Positions 1 to 4,820 of a stretch of 6,381 nt of DNA are shown here, piece by piece; the stretch's first letter is position 1, and the number at the start of each line of letters is the position of its first letter. The DNA comes from Modestobacter sp. (GTDB taxonomy: Bacteria; Actinomycetota; Actinomycetes; Mycobacteriales; Geodermatophilaceae), in NCBI GenBank assembly GCA_025965635.1, contig JAOPWO010000441.1, positions 1 through 6,381 of the forward strand. The letters are read 5' to 3'. Under the pieces are notes generated by a model, which saw nothing but the letters and a program-made list of their open reading frames with translations, searched no databases and was not told the origin of the DNA. The translations under genes were made by a program, and so were the position numbers.

Positions 1-1
1 G

Positions 2-367
2 CAGGCCGCGGGGGAGGACCCGGAGGACGTCGACCCCGGGCGCGGGCTGCTGCGGGAGGTCCCCGAGGGGCGCACCTCGGCGGCGTTCACGGGCTACTGG
101 CGGCTGGGCGCGGCCGAGGGCAGTCGAGCGACGTCCGCGACCGGCGCGCGGTGGCCTACGGTCGGTGGCGTGGCGCCGGGACCGCCGGCGCGGAAGGAGC
201 TCCCCGTGCTGCGTGTGCTGCTCACCCTGGTGTTCATGCTGTTCGCGGCCTGGGTGGTCCTGGGCGTGCTCGGCTGGGTGGTGAAAGGCCTGTTCTGGCT
301 CGCCGTCGTCGGCATCGTGGTCCTCGTCGGCTCGGCGCTGCTCGGTCGTACCGGTTCCCGCCGCTGA
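2..367 (+). CDS. 5'-truncated reading frame, running in frame into the small membrane protein
   Basis: A frame open from base 2 has strongly coding statistics up to about base 124: nearly all codons end in G or C, and the second codon position is mixed. It reads as an acidic soluble protein (for example EDPEDVDPGRG, then LLREVPEGRTSAAFTGYWRLG). I do not recognise the family. From the codon CGA at 125-127 the coding quality drops (AGT, CGA, CCT, GGT), yet no stop appears until 365-367, so the frame formally fuses with the membrane protein that starts at 206. Two readings are possible. It may be one long protein with a hydrophobic C-terminal tail. Alternatively, an upstream gene has lost its stop, since CGA is one C-to-T change from TGA, and an independent gene begins at 206. 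The N-terminus lies outside the window. Confidence 0.4.
   Translation, partial: QAAGEDPEDVDPGRGLLREVPEGRTSAAFTGYWRLGAAEGSRATSATGARWPTVGGVAPGPPARKELPVLRVLLTLVFMLFAAWVVLGVLGWVVKGLFWLAVVGIVVLVGSALLGRTGSRR
206..367 (+). CDS. Small two-helix membrane protein (53 aa), function unknown
   Basis: The GTG start at 206 is preceded by a near-ideal Shine-Dalgarno sequence, GGAAGGAG at 192-199, with a 6-base spacer. That makes it preferable to the upstream GTG at 170. The product is almost wholly hydrophobic. Residues about 2-23 form a first membrane helix and residues about 29-47 a second, separated by a short Val-Val-Lys-Gly turn with Lys27. The basic tail reads GRTGSRR. Small proteins of this shape, with a Gly-Trp/Phe-Val-x-Lys-Gly-Leu-x-Trp-Leu centre, are frequent in actinobacteria and are usually annotated only as hypothetical or hydrophobic proteins; I know of no established function. 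The stop is 7 bases before the next gene, suggesting co-transcription with it. Its frame is continuous with the open frame entering from the left edge, so an annotator might instead call it the tail of a longer protein. Confidence 0.55.
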   Translation: MLRVLLTLVFMLFAAWVVLGVLGWVVKGLFWLAVVGIVVLVGSALLGRTGSRR

Positions 368-374
368 CCCGCCG

Positions 375-785
375 GTGACCGTGGTGCTGGTCGACGCGGC
401 CAACGTCGTCGGCTCCCGGCCGGACGGCTGGTGGCGCGACCGGGCCGGCGCCACGACCCGGCTGCTGCAGCGACTGACCGGCCTGAGCGGGCAGACACCG
501 ACCGGCCCGGACGGCGCCCCGGTGCCGGTGACGGCGGTCGTCGCCGTCGTGGAAGGGCAGGCCCGCGCCGCCCGGGCGCCGGACGGTCTCCGCGTGGTGC
601 GCGCCGACGGCAGTGGCGACGACGCCCTCGCCACGGTGGCCGCCGACCTCGCCGACGGCGACGACGAGCTGCTCGTGGTGACCGCCGACCGGGGCCTCCG
701 CGCCCGGCTGCCGGCAGCCGCCCGGGTCGCCGGTCCCGGGTGGCTGCTCGCCGCGGCGGCTGACCGGCAGCGGGTACCGCGGTGA
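375..785 (+). CDS. PIN/NYN-like domain protein, putative nuclease (136 aa)
   Basis: The protein opens with a short beta strand ending in VLVDAANVVGSRPDGWWRDR (residues 4-23). This resembles the first acidic motif of PIN/NYN-type metal-dependent RNases: Asp7 followed by Asn10, with the Gly-Trp-Trp-Arg-Asp segment seen in related actinobacterial proteins. A central strand (residues 52-60) is followed by Gly-Ser-Gly-Asp-Asp (79-83) and then VVTADRGLRARL (101-112), where Asp105 occupies the usual position of the final metal-binding acid. The fold and RNase role are inferred from these motifs; no substrate can be named. The GTG start at 375 has no clear Shine-Dalgarno sequence and lies 7 bases after the preceding stop, so translational coupling is likely. 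GTG at 381 is an alternative start that loses only two residues. The last codons and the stop lie inside a 29-base palindrome. Confidence 0.65.
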   Translation: MTVVLVDAANVVGSRPDGWWRDRAGATTRLLQRLTGLSGQTPTGPDGAPVPVTAVVAVVEGQARAARAPDGLRVVRADGSGDDALATVAADLADGDDELLVVTADRGLRARLPAAARVAGPGWLLAAAADRQRVPR

Positions 786-798
786 CCGCGGTACCCGC
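770..798. repeat. Perfect 29-base palindrome over the stop codon of the PIN/NYN-like gene
   Basis: Arms of 14 bases (GCGGGTACCGCGGT at 770-783 and its exact complement at 785-798) flank a single central G at 784, the middle base of the TGA stop. The core also contains two direct copies of the self-complementary octamer ACCGCGGT (776-783 and 785-792), 9 bases apart. As RNA it could form a very stable hairpin, but no T-tract follows, so it would be an atypical terminator. As DNA it is a strong candidate operator: a possible -10 hexamer, TAGCGT (802-807), begins 3 bases downstream, which would place the palindrome across the -35/spacer region of a promoter for the hydrolase gene. The palindrome is seen directly; its role is inferred. 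Confidence 0.8.
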
Positions 799-801
799 AG
801 G

Positions 802-807
802 TAGCGT
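802..807 (+). promoter_or_regulatory. Possible -10 hexamer for the cysteine hydrolase gene
   Basis: TAGCGT matches the actinobacterial TAnnnT -10 pattern and lies 46 bases before the ATG at 854, in a stretch otherwise poor in A and T. No good -35 is found at normal spacing: GTGACC at 782-787 matches 4 of 6 bases of TTGACA but the spacer is only 14 bases. The adjacent palindrome (770-798) would overlap the upstream half of such a promoter. This is a weak prediction. Confidence 0.22.
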
Positions 808-853
808 CGGCGCACCCCCCAGCACCTGCGCCGCCGCGACGAACAGGACCCCG

Positions 854-1549
854 ATGAGCGACTCCGTCTCCGACCACCTCCGCGCACAGGCGGCGCTCCG
901 CCGGGCCGCGGCGCCGGCGCCCCGGCCGCTCGACCCCCGCCGGACGGCGCTGCTGGTCATCGACCTGCAGGACTTCTTCATGGCGCCCGGGATGCCGATG
1001 GAGGTGCCCGCGGCCCGCAACGTCGTGCCCAACGTCAACCGGCTGGCCGGAGCCCTCCGGGAAGCGGGCGGGCTGGTCGTGTGGGTGCGGATGACCGCCG
1101 ACCTCGCGGGGCCCCGGTGGGCAGCCTTGTTCGAGCTGCGGCCCGGCTGGATGGAGGAGGCGATCACCGGGCTGCTCCGGCCCGGGCAGCCGGGGCACCA
1201 GCTGTGGGCCGGCCTCGAGGTGCGGCCCGACGACCTCGTCGTGGACAAGACCCGGTTCAGCGCCTTCATCCAGGGCTCCTCCGACCTGGACACCCAGCTC
1301 CGGGAGCGCGGTATCGACACGGTGCTGATCACCGGGACGCTGTCCGACGTGTGCTGCGGGTCCACCGCCAGGGACGCCCTGATGCTCGACTACCGGGTGG
1401 CCTTCATCGCCGACGGCAACGCCACCCGGGACGAGCTCACCCACAGCGCGACGCTGTTCAGCCTCGCGGGGGTCTTCGCCGACGTGCCGACCACCGACGA
1501 GGTCGTCGCTGCCCTGGAGCGGCCGGCGGACCAGGTCGCCGCGGGCTGA
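854..1549 (+). CDS. Isochorismatase-family cysteine hydrolase (231 aa)
   Basis: This is a soluble amidase-type hydrolase of the isochorismatase superfamily. The expected catalytic triad is visible: Asp37 in ALLVIDLQDFF (32-42), Lys132 in VVDKTRFSAF (129-138) and the nucleophile Cys167 in TGTLSDVCCGSTARDA (160-175). Segments such as FSAFIQGSSDLD (135-146) and DYRVAFIADGNAT (179-191) resemble the subgroup containing biuret and ureidoacrylate amidohydrolases, so a C-N hydrolase acting on a small amide is the best inference; the substrate cannot be told. The family's usual Thr-Asn before Val-Cys is Ser164-Asp165 here. Length is normal for the family. ATG at 854 is chosen because AGGA at 845-848 sits 5 bases upstream and the conserved domain begins near residue 30. 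The in-frame GTG at 782 would put the palindrome and a non-conserved tail into the protein. The hydrolase has its own 68-base gap from the preceding stop, so it may have its own promoter. Confidence 0.9.
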   Translation: MSDSVSDHLRAQAALRRAAAPAPRPLDPRRTALLVIDLQDFFMAPGMPMEVPAARNVVPNVNRLAGALREAGGLVVWVRMTADLAGPRWAALFELRPGWMEEAITGLLRPGQPGHQLWAGLEVRPDDLVVDKTRFSAFIQGSSDLDTQLRERGIDTVLITGTLSDVCCGSTARDALMLDYRVAFIADGNATRDELTHSATLFSLAGVFADVPTTDEVVAALERPADQVAAG

Positions 1550-1617
1550 CCGGGTCCGGTCCGGTCGGCCGGGCAGACCGAGGGTGACGGCGAGCGCCCC
1601 CGGAGCGGGACCCGGTC
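1548..1617 (+). terminator. Candidate 3' stem: 10-base inverted repeat after the hydrolase gene
   Basis: GACCGGGTCC (1548-1557) begins at the stop codon and is exactly complementary to GGACCCGGTC (1608-1617), with a 50-base spacer. Within the spacer is a smaller pair, CGGTC (1562-1566) with GACCG (1576-1580). A branched stem-loop at the 3' end of the transcript is possible. There is no T-run, and in sequence this GC-rich some complementarity arises by chance, so a terminator role is uncertain. Confidence 0.25.
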
Positions 1618-1630
1618 GTCGTCCGGTGCT

Positions 1631-1668
1631 GCGCGGGTGGGGGACGTCACGCCGGCAACCCGCGTGAC
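1631..1668 (+). promoter_or_regulatory. Two mutually exclusive hairpins in the leader region before the MFS gene
   Basis: GCGCGGGT (1631-1638) can pair with ACCCGCGT (1658-1665), including one G-T wobble, while GTCACGC (1646-1652) can pair exactly with GCGTGAC (1662-1668) across a 9-base loop. The two right-hand arms share bases 1662-1665, so only one stem can form at a time. This arrangement is what a switch or attenuator would need. No known riboswitch consensus was recognised and no transcription start is known, so the function is speculative. Confidence 0.22.
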
Positions 1669-1685
1669 ACGGAGCGTGGTGACAC
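1664..1685. repeat. Direct repeat GTGACAC x2
   Basis: GTGACAC occurs at 1664-1670 and 1679-1685, a 15-base centre-to-centre spacing, in the gap upstream of the MFS gene. Related shorter elements (GGACAC at 1697-1702 and AGACAC at 1709-1714) follow on the same strand. The spacing is not an exact helical turn. The array could be a transcription factor site, but only the repeat itself is seen. Confidence 0.4.
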
Positions 1686-1829
1686 TCACGCCTCCCGGAC
1701 ACGCGTCAGACACCCCCTGCTCATCAAGGGCTGGCACCGTGGAGTCCAGCGCCCGAGGTCGTGTGCTCTTCCGACCCCCTGGTGGCCGCCTGTCAGGCCG
1801 GCCCCGCGTCCCCTCCGCGAAGGTCCCTC

Positions 1830-3239
1830 ATGCGTCGTCCTGCCCTGTCCCGTTCCGCTGTCCTCTCCCGTCCGGGGCCCCTCCCGGCGCCGGCCCGTTC
1901 CTCTGCCCGCTCCCGGGCCTCTGCCGCGGTGGCCGGGCGGGTGCTGAGCACACCGCTGCCGCCGCTGGGCCGGCTGCGTGCCGCGGTCGCCGTCCTGTTC
2001 GCCCTCGACGGGTTCGTCTTCGGCAGCTGGGCGGCCCGGGTCCCCGACGTCAGCGTGGCCACCGGCGCCGGGCACACGGCGCTGGGCGTAGCCCTGCTGT
2101 GCCTGTCCCTCGGCGCGCTGGCCTGCATGCAGCTCACCGGCGCGCTGTGCGCCCGGCTCGGTCCCGGCCTGGTCAGCGCCGTGTCGGGAGTGGCGCTCAG
2201 CCTCGCCGCGGTGCTGCCCGGCCTGACGAGCTCGGTGCCGGCGTTGTGCGCGGCGCTGCTGGTCTTCGGCGCCGGCACCGGCGCGGTCAACGTGGCGGCC
2301 AACAGCCTGGGCGTCCAGGTGGAGGCCCGCGCCGGGCGGCCGCTGCTGTCCGGGCTGCACGCCGCCTTCAGCGGCGGCGGCCTGTTCGGCGCCCTGGCAG
2401 GCGGGCTCGCGTCCGCCGCGGTCGGTGTCGCGCCGCACCTGATCGTCGTCTCCCTCATCGGGCTGGCCGTGCTGGCCTGGGCCGCGCCCGTCCTGGTCGG
2501 CGCCGACCGCGACCCGGCCCGGTCCCACCCGGGGACACGATCGGCCGGCCGGGGCGCCGACCGCCGTCCCACTGCGGCCCTGGTGGTGCTGGGCGCGATC
2601 GCCGGTGCCACCGCCTACGGCGAGGGCGCGCTCACCGACTGGGGCGCCCTGCACCTGCGCGAGAACCTGGCCGCCGCCCCGGTGCTGGCCGCCGCCGGCT
2701 ACGCCGGCTTCTCCCTCGCGATGGCGGCCGCCCGCCTGGCCGGCGGCCAGTTGGTGATCCTGCTGGGGGAGCGTCGGCTGCTGGTCGGCGGCTCGCTGCT
2801 CGCCGCCGCCGGCGCGCTGACCGCGGTGACGACGTCCTCGCTGCCGATCGCGCTGGGTGGCTACGCGGTCGTCGGCCTCGGGCTGGCCAACGTCTTCCCG
2901 CTGGCCATCGCCCGCGCGGGTGCCCTCGGCGGGCCCTCCGGCGTCGCGTTGGCCACCACCGTCGGCTACACCGGGCTGCTCGGTGGTCCGCCGGTGATCG
3001 GCTTCCTCGCCGAGCACGCCGGCCTGCCGGTCGCCCTGGCCACCGTGGCCCTGCTGGCCGTGGTGGCCGCCGTCCTGGTCCTGGGGCTGGACGGCTCCCG
3101 GGTGCGGGTGCCCTCCCTGCCGCGGACCGGCCCGGCCTGGGCCGTGCCGGTCGCCTCCGGGCTGCGCCCGGTCGCGGTCCGGGTCCGGGGCGGAGCGGGC
3201 GCGTACGTGCGTGACCTCGAGCTGCTCGCGGTGAGCTGA
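1830..3239 (+). CDS. Major facilitator superfamily transporter, YbjJ-like (469 aa)
   Basis: This is a polytopic inner-membrane carrier with about 12 hydrophobic segments in two halves. They are separated by a hydrophilic basic loop (residues about 224-248, rich in Asp, Arg and Gly) between helices 6 and 7. The first helix and following loop, FALDGFVFGSWAARVPDV (57-74), and the segment FGAGTGAVNVAANSLGVQVE (146-165) resemble the YbjJ group of MFS proteins, for which I can name no firm substrate. A degenerate MFS loop-2/3 motif lies at about 104-112. ATG at 1830 has GAAGG (1819-1823) 6 bases upstream. However, the first 33 codons are Arg/Ser/Pro-rich and use many T-ending codons (CGT, CCT, GCT, TCT), unlike the rest, so the true start may be GTG at 1929 or 1941, just before helix 1. 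A cytoplasmic tail of about 48 residues follows the last helix. Its link to the eut operon downstream is unknown. Confidence 0.87.
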   Translation: MRRPALSRSAVLSRPGPLPAPARSSARSRASAAVAGRVLSTPLPPLGRLRAAVAVLFALDGFVFGSWAARVPDVSVATGAGHTALGVALLCLSLGALACMQLTGALCARLGPGLVSAVSGVALSLAAVLPGLTSSVPALCAALLVFGAGTGAVNVAANSLGVQVEARAGRPLLSGLHAAFSGGGLFGALAGGLASAAVGVAPHLIVVSLIGLAVLAWAAPVLVGADRDPARSHPGTRSAGRGADRRPTAALVVLGAIAGATAYGEGALTDWGALHLRENLAAAPVLAAAGYAGFSLAMAAARLAGGQLVILLGERRLLVGGSLLAAAGALTAVTTSSLPIALGGYAVVGLGLANVFPLAIARAGALGGPSGVALATTVGYTGLLGGPPVIGFLAEHAGLPVALATVALLAVVAAVLVLGLDGSRVRVPSLPRTGPAWAVPVASGLRPVAVRVRGGAGAYVRDLELLAVS

Positions 3240-3257
3240 CGCCGTCCGCTGCCCTCT

Positions 3258-3292
3258 GGTGAACGGCGTGCGTTGACCGTTGACCGTTGACC
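3258..3292. repeat. Three tandem GTTGACC heptamers with an adjoining near-palindrome
   Basis: GTTGACC is repeated three times without interruption (3272-3278, 3279-3285, 3286-3292). Just upstream, GGTGAACG (3258-3265) is complementary at 7 of 8 positions to CGTTGACC (3271-3278) across a 5-base spacer, giving an imperfect operator-like palindrome. The array lies in the 117-base gap before the ethanolamine permease gene, where a regulator of the eut operon would be expected to bind. Each heptamer also contains TTGACC, a good -35 match. The repeats are seen directly; the regulatory role is inferred. Confidence 0.7.
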
Positions 3293-3315
3293 GGCGGGGG
3301 CGGGGGGACGACGCT
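3287..3315 (+). promoter_or_regulatory. Candidate promoter of the eut operon
   Basis: The last heptamer supplies TTGACC (3287-3292), which matches 5 of 6 bases of the -35 consensus. After a 17-base spacer, GACGCT (3310-3315) keeps the A and final T of the TAnnnT -10 pattern but lacks the first T. Transcription would begin near 3322, leaving a leader of about 35 bases before the ATG at 3357. The very G-rich spacer (GGCGGGGGCGGGGGG at 3293-3307) is unusual. The weak -10 keeps confidence low. Confidence 0.3.
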
Positions 3316-3356
3316 GGCCCCGCCCGATCCGACGGGCCCGAGCCGGAGGACCGCAC

Positions 3357-4820
3357 ATGACCGCCGAACCCGCGCCCGTCCGAGCACCGCACGCCCCGGG
3401 GCGGGGGGTCGAGGCGGAGGCGGTCGACGCCGGCTACCTGCAGAAGCGCGAACTGCGGTCCGGCACCGCGGGCTGGCTGCTGCTGGCCGGCCTGGGGGTG
3501 TCCGCGGTCGTCTCCGGCGACTACGCCGGCTGGAACTTCGGGCTGGCCGAGGGCGGCTTCGGCGGGTTGCTGGTCGCCGTCGTCCTGATGGCGGTCATGT
3601 ACACCGCCATGGTGTTCGGGCTGGCCGAGCTCGGCTCGGCGCTGCCGACCGCCGGCGGCGGCTACACCTTCGCCCGCCGGGCGCTGGGACCGTGGGGCGG
3701 CTACGCCACCGGCATCGCCGTCCTCATCGAGTACGCCATCGCGCCGGCCGCCATCGCCACCTTCATCGGGGCCTACGTCGAGTCGCTCGGCCTGTTCGGC
3801 GTCACCGACGGCTGGTGGGTCTACCTCGCGGCCTACGGGCTGTTCATCGGTATCCACCTGCTGGGGGTCGGCGAGGCGCTCAAGGCGATGTTCGTCGTCA
3901 CCGCCATCGCCCTGGCGGGCCTGGTCGTCTTCCTGGTCGGGGCCATCCCGCAGTTCGACGCCGGCAACCTGCTCGACATCGCCCCCACCGACGCCGCGGG
4001 CGCCTCGGACTTCCTGCCCTACGGCCTGATCGGCATCTGGGCCGCGTTCCCGTTCGCGATCTGGTTCTTCCTCGCCGTGGAGAGCGTGCCGCTGGCCGCC
4101 GAGGAGGCCCGCGACCCGGCCCGGGCCATGCCGCGTGGGATCGTCGCGGCGATGGGCGTGCTGCTGGTGCTCGCCGTCCTCATGCTGGTGTTCACCCCGG
4201 GCGCCGGTGGCTCGGCGGCGATGGCGGAGTCGGGCAACCCGCCGGTCGACGCGCTGTCCGTCGCCGGTGCCTCCGACGGGCTCACCCGGGTCGTCAACTA
4301 CGCGGGGCTGTTCGGCCTGGTCGCCAGCTTCTTCTCGATCATCTACGCCTACTCCCGGCAGACGTTCGCGCTGTCCCGCGCCGGCTACCTGCCGCGCGCG
4401 CTGTCGGTCACCAACGGGCGCAAGGCGCCGGTGCTCGCGCTGCTGGTGCCGGGCGCGATCGGCTTCGTGCTGTCGTTGACCGGGCAGGGCGCGATGCTGC
4501 TCAACATGGCCGTGTTCGGCGCAACGGTCTCCTACGTGCTGATGATGGTCAGCCACATCGTGCTGCGGCGCCGCGAGCCGGACCTGCCGCGGCCCTACCG
4601 CACCCCGGGTGGGGTCGCCACGACCGGCGTCGCGCTGGTGCTGGCCGCCGCCGCGGTGGTGGCCACCTTCCTGGTCGACGTCACCGCCGCGCTGTGGACG
4701 CTCGGGGCCTACGCGCTGTTCCTGGCCTACTTCGCCCTCTACAGCCGGCACCACCTGGTGGCCTCGGCGCCCGAGGAGGAGTTCGCCGCCCTGGCCGCCG
4801 CCGACGAGGAGCTCCGGTGA
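3357..4820 (+). CDS. eat: Ethanolamine permease, APC superfamily (487 aa)
   Basis: This inner-membrane transporter is expected to import ethanolamine for the lyase encoded next to it. After a hydrophilic N-terminus of about 35 residues come about 12 hydrophobic segments of amino acid-polyamine-organocation type. Landmarks of the ethanolamine permease family are clear: SGDYAGWNFGLAEGGFGG (53-70) in helix 1, ELGSALPTAGGGYTFARRAL (91-110), VLIEYAIAPAAIATFIGAY (122-140), GIHLLGVGEALK (165-176), and the cytoplasmic motif VESVPLAAEEARDPARAMPR (241-260). A further APC loop, AYSRQTFALSRAGYLP, is at 331-346. Length is close to other members. ATG at 3357 has GGAGGA (3345-3350) 6 bases upstream. The end overlaps eutB by four bases (GTGA), and the ribosome binding site of eutB lies within its last codons. 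Substrate assignment combines family motifs with the eutBC context. Confidence 0.93.
   Translation: MTAEPAPVRAPHAPGRGVEAEAVDAGYLQKRELRSGTAGWLLLAGLGVSAVVSGDYAGWNFGLAEGGFGGLLVAVVLMAVMYTAMVFGLAELGSALPTAGGGYTFARRALGPWGGYATGIAVLIEYAIAPAAIATFIGAYVESLGLFGVTDGWWVYLAAYGLFIGIHLLGVGEALKAMFVVTAIALAGLVVFLVGAIPQFDAGNLLDIAPTDAAGASDFLPYGLIGIWAAFPFAIWFFLAVESVPLAAEEARDPARAMPRGIVAAMGVLLVLAVLMLVFTPGAGGSAAMAESGNPPVDALSVAGASDGLTRVVNYAGLFGLVASFFSIIYAYSRQTFALSRAGYLPRALSVTNGRKAPVLALLVPGAIGFVLSLTGQGAMLLNMAVFGATVSYVLMMVSHIVLRRREPDLPRPYRTPGGVATTGVALVLAAAAVVATFLVDVTAALWTLGAYALFLAYFALYSRHHLVASAPEEEFAALAAADEELR
4806..4820 (+). promoter_or_regulatory. Ribosome binding site and GTGA start/stop overlap joining permease and eutB
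   Basis: GAGGAG (4806-4811) lies 5 bases before the GTG start of eutB at 4817, and the GTG overlaps the permease stop TGA (4818-4820). This fixes the eutB start, because the frame is open far upstream and could otherwise be over-extended, and indicates translational coupling. Confidence 0.8.

Noticed and set aside
782..853. Upstream GTG start at 782 for the cysteine hydrolase, overlapping the previous stop as GTGA
   Set aside because: The added 24 residues show no family similarity, lie over the palindrome, and the ATG at 854 has its own Shine-Dalgarno sequence and gives a normal-length protein.
1651..1663. CCGGCAACCC, which resembles part of the SAM-I/SAM-IV riboswitch core
   Set aside because: The other conserved parts of those riboswitches are missing, and neighbouring genes have no methionine link.
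1637..1829. Upstream starts for the MFS gene (GTG 1761) or a separate small gene in the 1550-1829 gap
   Set aside because: The translated sequences are non-conserved and rich in codons unlike the neighbouring genes, with no good ribosome binding site; the ATG at 1830 is better supported.
3293..3307. G-rich run that could form a G-quadruplex before the permease gene
   Set aside because: Only three G-runs are adjacent and similar runs occur within nearby coding sequence, so composition is a sufficient explanation.
3240..3356. Cobalamin riboswitch or EutV-type antiterminator stems before the eut operon
   Set aside because: The gap is only 117 bases and has no recognisable B12 box or paired terminator hairpins with the expected loop sequences.
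1686..4754. Very long open frame on the - strand (about 1020 codons), and other long - strand frames
   Set aside because: It spans the MFS and permease genes in antisense and translates to low-complexity Arg/Gly/Gln/His/Asp-rich sequence. Such frames are expected opposite genes with almost no A or T in third positions.
3287..4816. Extension of the eutB frame upstream to 3287
   Set aside because: The frame is open through the permease gene only because of base composition; the permease reading frame there is unmistakable, and eutB has a clear site at 4806-4819.
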